Source of the DNA: Bacteroidales bacterium
Lineage (GTDB): Bacteria; Bacteroidota; Bacteroidia; Bacteroidales; WCHB1-69
Reading direction: 5' to 3'
Assembly: GCA_012519525.1 (NCBI GenBank)
Contig: JAAYQB010000080.1
Location: forward strand, 1 to 19,971
Length of the DNA stretch: 19,971 nucleotides
The position numbers were made by a program, and so were the translations under genes. The notes under the pieces were generated by a model that was given only the letters and a program-made list of their open reading frames with translations, was not told the DNA's origin and searched no databases. Every line of letters starts with the position of its first letter. Position 1 is the stretch's first letter. Shown piece by piece: positions 7,332 to 15,643 of this stretch.

Positions 7332-8720
7332 ATGAAAAAATATATTAAAATTAATCTGATAATTATTGCTTTATTTACATCTTCTTATGTAAATGCACAG
7401 CAAACTCTTGCTATTTTAAATGAGAATATATATTCTTCGAATTACAATCCGGGAAAACCATCGGTGTATAAATGGCATGTAGGTTTCCCGGGCGTATCTA
7501 ATCTTACGCTTACTTTTTCTGAAAATTTATTAACCTATAAAAAACTTGTTACTTCTACCGATACCTCTATAATTATCAATCCTACAAATTTGCTTAAAAA
7601 TCTGAAAAGACCAACAAGATTTACTGTCGATGTGAATGAAGAAATTTTAGGATTCGGATTTAAAACAGACGAAAACTCCTACTTTACTTTTAGTACACGT
7701 TTACGCTCAGAAAGTTATTTTATGCTTCCTAATGAGTTATTATCCATGTTGATAAAAGGAAATGCCGAGTATATCGGAAAAAACATCGAATCCAATATTT
7801 CTGCTTACCATTCATCTTATCTTGAAGCAAGTATTACCTATCAATATACTATTCAAAATAAATATACAATAGGATTTCGACCAAAATTTTTAATCGGACT
7901 TACTAATGTTCATACCGAACAATCAAAAATTAATTTCTTAACCACTGAAGATTGGGATATCCAAACAAATGGAGTCGTTCAAATGAACACCTATCTCCCT
8001 TTCAATGAAGAATTTGAACCTAAAACAGATGACTTTATCAACGGATTGCTCAAAAATCCCGGTTTTGCTATTGATATAGGAGCACATTTTGAGCTTCCTG
8101 CTGATTTTGGAATAGCTTTTAGCATCAACGATTTAGGAACTATATTATGGAGCAATGACCGATTAACAAACTCTTTTTCATTCACAACGAATGATACGGG
8201 AAAATTTATAAAAGAGGGAAGTATATTTTTTGACGGATTCGAAGTATCACTCAAAGGAATTCAAGATGGACAAATGCCTGATATAAACACCGTACTTGAT
8301 TCTATAAGTGCAGACGATTTTATAACATATTCTTATGCAAGAAGAGATGTGTATAGAACACCTCTCTATCCGAAACTCTATTTAGAGTTTTTCTATAAAC
8401 TATCAAATTATCGTTTTACCATTTTGTCAAGAACGGATTTTGTGGGAAAACATCCCATTCCTTCTGTTACTTTTGCTTGCAATGGATATTTTGGAAATAT
8501 CGTCGAATTAGCATTGTCTTATTCCATTTATAATCGCACTTTTAATAATTTAGGATTTGGAGCACATTTTCATTTCGGACCGGTACAATTATATTTTGCT
8601 TTTGATAATCTGATTGGACCTATTGCACCAAAATATTTTAACAGTTTTTCTGTTCAAACAGGATTGTATTTCGGAATACGACCTAAAAAGAATAAAATTG
8701 CCAAGAGTTCTTATTTATAA
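7332..8720 (+). CDS. DUF5723-like outer-membrane beta-barrel protein
   Basis: The 462-aa product has a signal peptide (MKKYIKINLIIIALFTSSYVNAQ, cleavage after NAQ). The mature start, with SNYNPGKPSVYKWHVGFPGVSNL, resembles the N-terminal signature of DUF5723 proteins, a Bacteroidota-restricted family that I place from memory. Amphipathic beta strands fill the rest, with aromatic girdle residues and glycines in the C-terminal part (FGAHFHFGPVQLYFAFDNLIGP), as in FadL or PorV-like barrels. The exact role of DUF5723 is not known to me. It lies 2 nt after the lipoprotein gene and 39 nt before the DUF4294 gene, so the three are probably one operon. Barrel character is well supported; the specific family name is likely but from pattern memory. 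Confidence 0.78.
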   Translation: MKKYIKINLIIIALFTSSYVNAQQTLAILNENIYSSNYNPGKPSVYKWHVGFPGVSNLTLTFSENLLTYKKLVTSTDTSIIINPTNLLKNLKRPTRFTVDVNEEILGFGFKTDENSYFTFSTRLRSESYFMLPNELLSMLIKGNAEYIGKNIESNISAYHSSYLEASITYQYTIQNKYTIGFRPKFLIGLTNVHTEQSKINFLTTEDWDIQTNGVVQMNTYLPFNEEFEPKTDDFINGLLKNPGFAIDIGAHFELPADFGIAFSINDLGTILWSNDRLTNSFSFTTNDTGKFIKEGSIFFDGFEVSLKGIQDGQMPDINTVLDSISADDFITYSYARRDVYRTPLYPKLYLEFFYKLSNYRFTILSRTDFVGKHPIPSVTFACNGYFGNIVELALSYSIYNRTFNNLGFGAHFHFGPVQLYFAFDNLIGPIAPKYFNSFSVQTGLYFGIRPKKNKIAKSSYL

Positions 8721-8759
8721 GAATTCCATAAAGTTATTATTATAGAAATTAAAAAAAAG

Positions 8760-9335
8760 ATGAAAAAAATAGGAATTCTATTAACATTAACTTTAGCTTT
8801 TAATTTAATTATACAAGCTCAGAAAATAAAAATATTTCCCGGTGTTGTTGTTGATAGAGACACTATTGCAAGTATTCAGCTCAATGATATATATATTCTT
8901 GCTTTCAAAGAAGGAACAAGCAAAAAAGAAATAAGACGTAAAACAAGACTTTTTCGTAATGTTTTAAAAGTATATCCCTATGCCCGTTCTGCTGCTAATA
9001 TCTTAGATGAATACGATAAAATGTTAGCAGGTTTACCCGAAAAAGAACAAAAAGCATTAATGAAAGAAGCTGAACGAAAAATAAAAAAACAATATACCAA
9101 AGAAATCGAAAGATTAACATTTTCTCAAGGTATAATTTTATTGAAATTAGTAGATAGAGAAACAGGAAAAACAACTTATCGGATTGTTGATGAATTAAGA
9201 GGAGCATTTACTGCTTTTTTTTATCAAACAATCGCTCGCCTATTCAAATACAATCTTAAAGAAAATTACGACCCTAACGGAGCCGATAAAGAAATTGAAC
9301 ATATTGTCAGGCTTATTGAAGAAGAAGCGCAATAA
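8760..9335 (+). CDS. DUF4294-family secreted protein
   Basis: This 191-aa protein has a signal peptide (MKKIGILLTLTLAFNLIIQAQ). The mature region carries features I associate with DUF4294: the opening VVVDRDTIASIQLNDIYIL, then RRKTRLFRNVLKVYPYARSAANILDEYD, then a highly charged helical stretch (KEQKALMKEAERKIKKQYTKEIERLTFSQG) and TYRIVDELRGAFTAFFYQTIARLF. It looks like a soluble, largely helical periplasmic protein. No catalytic residues are known to me for the family. It sits 39 nt after the barrel gene and 33 nt before the PLP enzyme, with no TAnnTTTG element in either gap, so it is probably co-transcribed with both neighbours. Function unknown. Confidence 0.82.
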   Translation: MKKIGILLTLTLAFNLIIQAQKIKIFPGVVVDRDTIASIQLNDIYILAFKEGTSKKEIRRKTRLFRNVLKVYPYARSAANILDEYDKMLAGLPEKEQKALMKEAERKIKKQYTKEIERLTFSQGIILLKLVDRETGKTTYRIVDELRGAFTAFFYQTIARLFKYNLKENYDPNGADKEIEHIVRLIEEEAQ

Positions 9336-9368
9336 AAAAACATTTTAATCTATTAAAATTTAAAATAC

Positions 9369-10523
9369 ATGATATATTTAGATAATTCAGCCACCTCTTT
9401 TCCTAAACCGGATGTGGTGTATGATTTTATGTTCAATTTCTATCGCAAAAAAGGAGTAAGTCCCGGTCGCTCAGGCTTTGACGCTGCCATCGAAGCAGAA
9501 GAAATTGTTTTTAATACTCGAAAAATACTTACCGATTTATTCAATGGAGGCAAGGACCCTAATCGTTTAACTTTTTCATACAATGCAACAGATGCACTCA
9601 ATATAATCATACAAGGTCTATGCGAAAAAGGAGATCATGTCATAACAACTACTTTAGAACATAATTCTGTTTTAAGACCATTATACTGTCTTGAACAACA
9701 AGGGTTAATTTCCGTAACTTATATCCCTTTCGATAAAGCCGGCTACGTTCACCCCGATGATATAAAAAAAGCAATTCGTAAAAACACGAAATTTGTTATT
9801 GTCAATCATTGTTCCAATGTAATAGGAACTATTCAACCTCTCACCGAAATCGGTAAAATTTGCAAAGAAGCCAATGTATTATTCGTTGTAGATGGAAGCC
9901 AAGGAGCAGGAGCTATTGAAGTTGACATGCAAGCCTCATCTATTGATATTTATTGTTTTACAGGACATAAATGTTTAATGGGACCTACCGGCATCGGTGG
10001 TTCTTATGTCAGAGAAGGAATAACAATAAAACATACCCGTTATGGCGGAACAGGTGTGCGTTCTGCTTATCCTGCTCATTTAGAAGAATATCCGTGGAGG
10101 TTAGAATATGGAACGCTCAATCTATTAGGAGTTGCAGGTTTATACGCCGGTGTAAAATGGGTAAAAGAACAAGGAATAGAAAAACTACACCAAAAAGAAA
10201 TGAAGCAATGGAAAACACTTAGAGATGGATTATTACAAATAAATGGAGTGAAAATTTATTGTGCAACAAGTGTTGAAAATCAAAATCCTGTTTTAAGTTT
10301 TAATATTAATGGATTTGAAGCCGGAGATGTCGGAACAATGTTGGATGTAGATTATGACATAGCTACCCGCACAGGATTACAATGTGCTCCAAAAGTACAT
10401 GAAGGAATAGGAACATTAGACATACATGGAACTGTACGTTTCAGCATAGGACCATTTACAACAGACGAAGAAATTACAAAAGCAATTGATGCTGTAAAAG
10501 AAATAGCCGCTATTAAAAATTAA
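9369..10523 (+). CDS. Cysteine desulfurase-family PLP enzyme (aminotransferase class V)
   Basis: Members of this fold-type I PLP family remove sulfur from cysteine as an enzyme-bound persulfide, leaving alanine. The 384-aa chain shows YLDNSATSFPKP at the start, the cofactor residues His98 (TLEHNS), Asp175 and Gln178 (VVDGSQGAG), and the PLP lysine Lys201 in FTGHKCLMGPTGIGG. The catalytic cysteine is probably Cys339 in RTGLQCAPKVHEG, and the end, GTVRFSIGPFTTDEEI, is typical of the 'cysteine desulfurase family protein' subgroup (TIGR01977 type) rather than of classic IscS or SufS. No scaffold or Suf genes are nearby, so a role in house-keeping Fe-S assembly is not implied. The next gene, 13 nt on, encodes a cysteine-rich protein that could be its sulfur acceptor or client. 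Substrate specificity is unproven. Confidence 0.9.
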   Translation: MIYLDNSATSFPKPDVVYDFMFNFYRKKGVSPGRSGFDAAIEAEEIVFNTRKILTDLFNGGKDPNRLTFSYNATDALNIIIQGLCEKGDHVITTTLEHNSVLRPLYCLEQQGLISVTYIPFDKAGYVHPDDIKKAIRKNTKFVIVNHCSNVIGTIQPLTEIGKICKEANVLFVVDGSQGAGAIEVDMQASSIDIYCFTGHKCLMGPTGIGGSYVREGITIKHTRYGGTGVRSAYPAHLEEYPWRLEYGTLNLLGVAGLYAGVKWVKEQGIEKLHQKEMKQWKTLRDGLLQINGVKIYCATSVENQNPVLSFNINGFEAGDVGTMLDVDYDIATRTGLQCAPKVHEGIGTLDIHGTVRFSIGPFTTDEEITKAIDAVKEIAAIKN

Positions 10524-10536
10524 AATCACTTTTAAA

Positions 10537-11124
10537 ATGTTAATAGTAAACAATGCCATTATTTCTGATGATATAATTGAAAAACATTTTATTTGTGATA
10601 TTTATCATTGTAAAGGAATTTGTTGTATTGAAGGTGATGCAGGAGCACCCTTAGAAGAAAATGAAATAGCAATTATTGAAGATATTATCGATATCGTTAA
10701 GCCTTATATGTCACCGCAAGGAATTGAGACCATTAATCAATACGGAACTTTTGATTATGATGTTGATGGAGAATTAGTTACTCCTTTAATAAACCATGAA
10801 GAATGCGCCTATGTTTATTTTGAAAAAGGAATTGCTAAATGTGCATTTGAAAAAGCATACGAAAAGAAAAAAACAAAATTTCAAAAACCCATATCTTGCC
10901 ATTTATATCCCATTCGTATTTCTAAATACCAACATTATGACGCATTAAACTATCATCAATGGGACTTATGTAAAGTCGCACGTAAGAAAGGATTAGAAGA
11001 AAAAATAACTGTTTTTGATTTTTTAAAAGAACCTCTTATTCGAAAATACGGAATCCGTTGGTATAATAAAGCCAAAAAAGAAGTAGACGCTTTTCTGAAA
11101 AACAAACAAAATTTAACATTTTAA
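10537..11124 (+). CDS. DUF3109-family cysteine-rich protein, probable metal or Fe-S binder
   Basis: The 195-aa cytoplasmic protein has eight cysteines in a conserved-looking layout: Cys20, Cys25, Cys29 and Cys30 (CDIYHCKGICC), Cys90 (HEECAYVYFEKG), Cys102 (AKCAFEKAY), Cys121 (KPISCHLYPIRI) and Cys145. This matches DUF3109, related to the YkgJ-type putative zinc- or iron-chelating proteins, some of which are radical- or methyl-transfer associated. The sequences ECAYVY..GIAKCAFEKAY and PISCHLYPIR are the parts that identify it. It follows the cysteine desulfurase-family gene by 13 nt with no promoter between, so co-expression is likely. Which metal or cluster is bound is inference. No signal peptide; function not known. 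Confidence 0.85.
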   Translation: MLIVNNAIISDDIIEKHFICDIYHCKGICCIEGDAGAPLEENEIAIIEDIIDIVKPYMSPQGIETINQYGTFDYDVDGELVTPLINHEECAYVYFEKGIAKCAFEKAYEKKKTKFQKPISCHLYPIRISKYQHYDALNYHQWDLCKVARKKGLEEKITVFDFLKEPLIRKYGIRWYNKAKKEVDAFLKNKQNLTF

Positions 11125-11190
11125 TTGTTATTTTTTTACCTTATTTATATAAATAATTAATCAAACCCTTTTTTTAAATAAAATAAAATG

Positions 11191-11198
11191 TAATTTTG
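11191..11198 (+). promoter_or_regulatory. Bacteroidota -7 element upstream of the T9SS cargo gene
   Basis: TAATTTTG followed by CA matches TAnnTTTG exactly and lies 44 nt before the ATG at 11243. The 118-nt gap is otherwise pure AT-rich sequence, including a 16-bp AT-only palindrome at 11141-11156 after the DUF3109 stop. It marks the start of a new transcription unit. Confidence 0.6.
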
Positions 11199-11242
11199 CA
11201 TTCATTAAAATTTATTAGAAATTATTAAAAATTATTTGTGCG

Positions 11243-13648
11243 ATGAAAAGAAAATTTATTTTTAGCTGTATTTTATTCCTTGGTTTTTTAGGAATAAATA
11301 AAACTTTTGCTCAAGTAGAACCCAAAGAAAATGAGCCTATTAAAGTTTTTAAAACAACAAATGATATATCTGAACCATCAGGAGCTGTTATGATAAATAG
11401 TCCTGTTATCAATCAAAATATTACTGTTCAAGAAGTTGATTTATTATGGGATGTTCAACATCCGTTTCATCAAAATCAGCAACAAGCAACACAAAAAGAA
11501 AACTATACCAATAAACGAATTTTAAAACCGGGAGATGCTATTATATTTGAAGTGGATAATAACACTATCAAAGAAGACTCTTCATTTTTTCCTCTTTTAC
11601 CGGCAGAAATAGAAGAAGCTATCGCTCGTACTCCTATTTGGATACATTACGATTTACGTTTCAAATTCAGATTAATTGAAAATACTGCTCATCGTACAAA
11701 AATGATAGATTTATTAAATGCTACTCCCAAACAATACTTAGACGAAGTTGCTTTTATGCTTACCTATCTTCCTTATGAAGTACTGAAAGACGGTCGTTTT
11801 ATCAACGATTGGGATTATTTAATCGAAAATGTAGAAATGATTTATACTTTTGCAGACTCTTTAAAATATGTTGAAATTGTTGAAAAAGGAGATACCAATA
11901 CAAACGACTGGAAAACAACGACAAAATATAAAATTAAACAAGGGTCCAATTTTATATGGAGAGAAATAGATCCTTATATTTATTATCAGTTCATTGTTAT
12001 GCCGAAAATAGAACAAGAAGGAGTTTATGTAGCCGATGGCAATTCTCCTGCTTACCAACGCACTTGGGGATATAGCTGGAGAGAATACCTATGGTTTGAC
12101 CCCGATACAAACCGCAGTTATCGTCCTGTAAATATTTCCGGCTATAAAGTAGTAGATGCATCGGGAAAATACGACTCTTTAAAGGTTGATACTATCCCCC
12201 GTTTAGGCGAAATAATGCAAATGCCTGAATATTTGTGGAATGAAGCAAAAACTATCTATTTTTTTAATAGAGAATTTAAACCTACAGACGATGCAATGAA
12301 CGTATTAGGAAATTGGTGTTCACAATGCATCCCTATGGACGTAACCAGTACCGATGATTATAGACCTTCACAACCTAACCATATAGCATGGAAACACATA
12401 GGTAACTGCCATGAAGATGCACTGCTTGTTGCTGCCGCTGCCAGAACATGTCTTATTCCTTTGATGCACATTGGCGATTTTTGTGATGACCACGTATGGG
12501 GAATGTTTAATGACGGGTCAACAAAATGGCATCATTTCGAATTTTTTAGAGGTGGCTGTTCACCCGGAAGACCTTATTATTGGGGAATGACCAATTTAGT
12601 TGATGATGGAGGATATGGATGGACAAGTTCATTGGTACAAGGATATGTTCCCGACGGGACTTTATATAACGTCTCTGAGTATTATTCCAATCAAAAACCA
12701 AGTTCTATGTTAGATTTAACATTTGTTGACTCCCTTGGCGCACCTATTGATGGAGTAAGAGTTAATTTATATTCAACCAATGTTCAATACGGAAAAGAAT
12801 ATATAATGTCTGCAGGATACTTGTGGACCGATGCCACAGGAAGAATCCATACCCCTATTGGTACCGATAAAAAATATTATATGAAATTTTATCATCCCAA
12901 ATATGGCTCTTATCCTCTCGAAAGCGGAATAGTATATATATTAATCAATTCAAAAACAATTTCGGGAAAAACATATCCCATTACTTTTGTAATGCCTGCA
13001 ACTCCTAAAAACAGATCAAGAGTAGCTACTAATAAAAACACCTACGATTTTGAAAAAAGTTTAAAAATAAGTTTTGCTGCTAAAAACATTACAACCGACA
13101 TGAATCCTGTTGACGGACAACGTTCTGTTTTCTATGAAAGAACAAGAACAGATGCATTTTTAAATGCTCACGTTTTAACGGAAAGCGAAATGAATAAGTT
13201 TAAAACATATAAAACAGCAGCAATATCATCCATTTATACTTTTTATCAAAAACAACCGGGAGAATTAGCTATCCCTTTACAAAAGAGCGGAAAAACATAT
13301 ATTGCATTGACAAATGATTTTAACTATAAGAATTTCGTAGAAATTGAATACCGTACGGATATCGTTGCCGGAGGTGAATTTGATGTAAGTATAAATAATT
13401 ATAATACAGAAGAAATTTCCGTCTATATGTATCCCAACCCTGCAAATAATTATTTAAACATCAATACATTCAATACCAATATCAATCGTATTCAAATTTT
13501 TGATATTACAGGAAAAGAAATCAATACAATCAATGTATCTAATGAAACTTTTTCTATTATTGATATCAATCATTTAACTTCCGGTATTTATTTTATTTCC
13601 ATTACTACAGAAAAAGGAAAAACCGTTAAAAAATTCATAAAACAATAA
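11243..13648 (+). CDS. T9SS-secreted transglutaminase-like protein
   Basis: The 801-aa protein has a Sec signal peptide (residues 1-24, ending KTFAQ) and a type A T9SS sorting domain at about 727-801: VYMYPNPANNYLNI, then LTSGIYFISI and the basic end KGKTVKKFIKQ. It should cross the outer membrane and be released or surface-anchored, with the C-terminus removed. The centre resembles a transglutaminase/papain-like fold: probable nucleophile Cys389 in GNCHEDALLVAAAARTCLIP and His417 in DDHVWGMF; the third position, after KWHHFEFF, looks like Glu433 instead of the usual Asp. Such domains may act as cysteine peptidases or amidases. Residues about 500-590 look like a beta-sandwich carboxypeptidase-regulatory-like domain (LDLTFVDSLGAPIDGVRVNLYS). 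It is a one-gene unit with its own promoter and a palindromic terminator. Activity and target are unknown. Confidence 0.88.
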   Translation: MKRKFIFSCILFLGFLGINKTFAQVEPKENEPIKVFKTTNDISEPSGAVMINSPVINQNITVQEVDLLWDVQHPFHQNQQQATQKENYTNKRILKPGDAIIFEVDNNTIKEDSSFFPLLPAEIEEAIARTPIWIHYDLRFKFRLIENTAHRTKMIDLLNATPKQYLDEVAFMLTYLPYEVLKDGRFINDWDYLIENVEMIYTFADSLKYVEIVEKGDTNTNDWKTTTKYKIKQGSNFIWREIDPYIYYQFIVMPKIEQEGVYVADGNSPAYQRTWGYSWREYLWFDPDTNRSYRPVNISGYKVVDASGKYDSLKVDTIPRLGEIMQMPEYLWNEAKTIYFFNREFKPTDDAMNVLGNWCSQCIPMDVTSTDDYRPSQPNHIAWKHIGNCHEDALLVAAAARTCLIPLMHIGDFCDDHVWGMFNDGSTKWHHFEFFRGGCSPGRPYYWGMTNLVDDGGYGWTSSLVQGYVPDGTLYNVSEYYSNQKPSSMLDLTFVDSLGAPIDGVRVNLYSTNVQYGKEYIMSAGYLWTDATGRIHTPIGTDKKYYMKFYHPKYGSYPLESGIVYILINSKTISGKTYPITFVMPATPKNRSRVATNKNTYDFEKSLKISFAAKNITTDMNPVDGQRSVFYERTRTDAFLNAHVLTESEMNKFKTYKTAAISSIYTFYQKQPGELAIPLQKSGKTYIALTNDFNYKNFVEIEYRTDIVAGGEFDVSINNYNTEEISVYMYPNPANNYLNINTFNTNINRIQIFDITGKEINTINVSNETFSIIDINHLTSGIYFISITTEKGKTVKKFIKQ

Positions 13649-13677
13649 AAACACTTTTTATAAAATATAATTCAATT

Positions 13678-13711
13678 AAAAAATCTATAGAAAATTTTCT
13701 ATAGATTTTTT
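13678..13711. terminator. 34-bp perfect AT-rich palindrome between the T9SS gene and ribBA
   Basis: The left arm AAAAAATCTATAGAAAA (13678-13694) is followed directly by its exact reverse complement (13695-13711), with no spacer. The transcript would fold into a long A-U-rich hairpin whose right arm ends in a U-run continuing to 13712, so it can act as an intrinsic terminator for the gene ending at 13648, 29 nt earlier. It ends 3 nt before the ribBA -7 element and covers its -33 region, so a role as operator for a dimeric regulator is an alternative. Symmetry is exact and far from chance; function is inferred. Confidence 0.65.
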
Positions 13712-13714
13712 TCT

Positions 13715-13722
13715 TATCTTTG
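13715..13722 (+). promoter_or_regulatory. Bacteroidota -7 element of ribBA
   Basis: TATCTTTG followed by TAC matches TAnnTTTG and lies 37 nt before the ribBA ATG. The leader is too short to hold an FMN riboswitch, and I see none of its conserved sequence upstream of the gene. The -33 region falls inside the palindrome at 13678-13711. Confidence 0.55.
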
Positions 13723-13759
13723 TACATTTTTTATCAATATAAATATAGAATTTACCTTT

Positions 13760-14977
13760 ATGGAAATCAAATTACACACTATTGAGGAAGCATTAGAAGA
13801 CTTTAAACAAGGAAAATTTCTTATTGTAGTAGACGACGAAGACAGAGAAAATGAGGGAGACTTCATTATAGCAGCCGAAAAAATTACCCCGGAAAAAGTA
13901 AATTTTATGATTAATCATGGAAGAGGTGTTTTATGTGCTCCTATTACTACTCAACGATGTAAAGAATTAGACCTCGATATGCAAGTTTCTAAAAACACAT
14001 CCATTCACGAAACTCCATTTACCGTTACAATTGATTTATTAAATCATGGCTGTACTACCGGCGTTTCAATGTTCGATAGAGCTTCAACTATCAAAGCTTT
14101 AACCGATCCCACTATGACATCGAATGATTTTGGAAGACCCGGTCATATTAACCCTCTACAAGCCAGAGACGGTGGAGTATTAGTACGTGCCGGACATACC
14201 GAAGCTACCGTTGACCTTGCACGACTTGCAGGACTGTATCCTGCAGGTGCTTTAATCGAAATCATCAACGACGATGGGACAATGGCTCGCCTACCTCAAC
14301 TTATGGAAGTTGCTAAAAAACATACGATAAAAATTATTAGCATTCAAGATTTAATTGCTTATCGTATAAAAACAGAAACATTTATCCGCAAGGAAGAGGA
14401 AGTAATGCTTCCTACAAAATTTGGCACCTTCAAATTGATTGCTTATTCTCAATTGAATAACAATAATACTCATTTGGCATTAAAAAAAGGAGAGTGGAAA
14501 AAAGATGAACCTATTTTAGTAAGAGTCCATTCTTCCTGTGCTACAGGCGATATTTTCGGCTCTTGCAAATGCGATTGTGGTTCTCAACTACATGAGTCAA
14601 TGAAAATGATTGAAAAAGAAGGAAAAGGATTAATTTTATATATGAGCCAAGAAGGAAGAGGAATCGGACTTGTTAATAAATTAAGAGCCTATCATTTACA
14701 AGAATTAGGACGCGATACCGTTGAAGCAAATCTTGAACTTGGATTTCGTGCCGACGAACGTGATTATGGTATTGGTGCACAAATACTAAGAGACCTCGAT
14801 GCAACAAATATTTTGTTGATTACCAATAATCCTACTAAACGCGTTGGTTTAGCCGGACATGGAATTACAATTAAAGAAACCGTTCCTATTATTATTCAAC
14901 CTAATAAATATAACGAGAAATATTTGCAGACTAAAAAAGAAAAAATGGGACATAAGTTAGATGTCAAAAAAAAATAA
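13760..14977 (+). CDS. ribBA: Bifunctional RibBA: DHBP synthase / GTP cyclohydrolase II
   Basis: RibBA supplies both precursors of riboflavin: the N-terminal half converts ribulose 5-phosphate to 3,4-dihydroxy-2-butanone 4-phosphate plus formate, and the C-terminal half opens GTP to the pyrimidine diamine with release of formate and pyrophosphate. DHBP synthase motifs are DDEDRENEGDFIIAAE (25-40), TTGVSMFDRAST (99-110), and GRPGHINPLQARDGG with AGHTEATVDLARLAG (125-158). GTP cyclohydrolase II motifs are the zinc cysteines Cys260, Cys271 and Cys273 in SSCATGDIFGSCKCDCG, then QEGRGIGL (297-304) and ADERDYGIGAQIL (331-343). The usual Arg in YMRQEGRG is Ser296, a position that I recall varying in Bacteroidota, so both halves look active. 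405 aa is normal. It has its own promoter, no visible riboswitch, and its last 17 nt overlap the methyltransferase gene. Confidence 0.97.
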   Translation: MEIKLHTIEEALEDFKQGKFLIVVDDEDRENEGDFIIAAEKITPEKVNFMINHGRGVLCAPITTQRCKELDLDMQVSKNTSIHETPFTVTIDLLNHGCTTGVSMFDRASTIKALTDPTMTSNDFGRPGHINPLQARDGGVLVRAGHTEATVDLARLAGLYPAGALIEIINDDGTMARLPQLMEVAKKHTIKIISIQDLIAYRIKTETFIRKEEEVMLPTKFGTFKLIAYSQLNNNNTHLALKKGEWKKDEPILVRVHSSCATGDIFGSCKCDCGSQLHESMKMIEKEGKGLILYMSQEGRGIGLVNKLRAYHLQELGRDTVEANLELGFRADERDYGIGAQILRDLDATNILLITNNPTKRVGLAGHGITIKETVPIIIQPNKYNEKYLQTKKEKMGHKLDVKKK

Positions 14978-15623
14978 TATGTTTCAACTATTAGATGACG
15001 ACATAGAAGAATATTGCGATGCACATTCTTCGCCTGAAGATAAAATTTTATACGAACTCAACAGAGAAACTCATCTCAAAACAGTAAATCCTCGTATGAT
15101 AAGCGGTTGTCGTCAAGGATTATTTTTAGAATTTATAAGTCAACTCGCTCAGCCGGAACGGATTCTCGAATTAGGAACTTTTACTGCATACACAACTATT
15201 TGTCTATCAAGAGGATTAAAAGAAAATGGATTAATTTATACCATTGAAAAAAATCCTGAATTAGGGAACATTATATTCTCTAATTTAGATAAAGCAAATG
15301 TAGCAGCTAAAACCAAAGTCTTATTTGGAAACGCTTTGGATATTATCCCAACTTTAGAAGAAAAATGGGATATTATTTATATTGATGCTGACAAAGTTAA
15401 CTATCTTAACTACTATAAAATACTTCTCCCTTCCCTAAAACCTAATGGAATATTATTTGCCGATAACGTTTTATGGAACGGTAAAATATCTCAACAACTA
15501 AATGAAAAAGACAAAGATACGAAAGCAATAGCCGAATTCAATAAATTTGTACAACAAGACGAAAGAGTAAAAAACATTTTACTCCCTCTTCGCGATGGAA
15601 TTATGATGGTAAAAAAAATATAA
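14961..15623 (+). CDS. SAM-dependent O-methyltransferase (CCoAOMT-like family)
   Basis: This family moves the methyl group of S-adenosylmethionine to a hydroxyl, often of a catechol or similar small molecule, with a divalent metal. The 220-aa protein shows the SAM-binding glycine motif ILELGTFTAYTTICLS (68-83), the acidic motif YTIEKNPE (93-100), the metal motif DIIYIDADKVNY (137-148, Asp142 and Asp144), and FADNVLWNGK (166-175). The length agrees with bacterial members. The start at 14961 overlaps ribBA by 17 nt; the alternative ATG at 14979, one base after the ribBA stop, would remove six residues. The overlap contains nine consecutive A bases, so the exact start cannot be settled. The link with ribBA suggests co-expression, not necessarily a shared pathway. 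Substrate unknown. Confidence 0.9.
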   Translation: MSKKNNMFQLLDDDIEEYCDAHSSPEDKILYELNRETHLKTVNPRMISGCRQGLFLEFISQLAQPERILELGTFTAYTTICLSRGLKENGLIYTIEKNPELGNIIFSNLDKANVAAKTKVLFGNALDIIPTLEEKWDIIYIDADKVNYLNYYKILLPSLKPNGILFADNVLWNGKISQQLNEKDKDTKAIAEFNKFVQQDERVKNILLPLRDGIMMVKKI

Positions 15624-15643
15624 TTTCCTATTGAAAATATTAT

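Noticed and set aside
9971..10222. 83-codon plus-strand alternative frame inside the desulfurase gene
   Set aside because: Arg- and Cys-rich shadow translation of a conserved region; no start context or independent promoter.
11141..11156. 16-bp AT-only palindrome (TTATTTATATAAATAA) after DUF3109
   Set aside because: Short pure A/T symmetry is frequent in such AT-rich gaps and would form a very weak hairpin; not strong enough to call a terminator.
13723..13759. FMN riboswitch upstream of ribBA
   Set aside because: Looked for the conserved RFN sequence because ribBA is a common target; the leader is under 40 nt and shows none of it.
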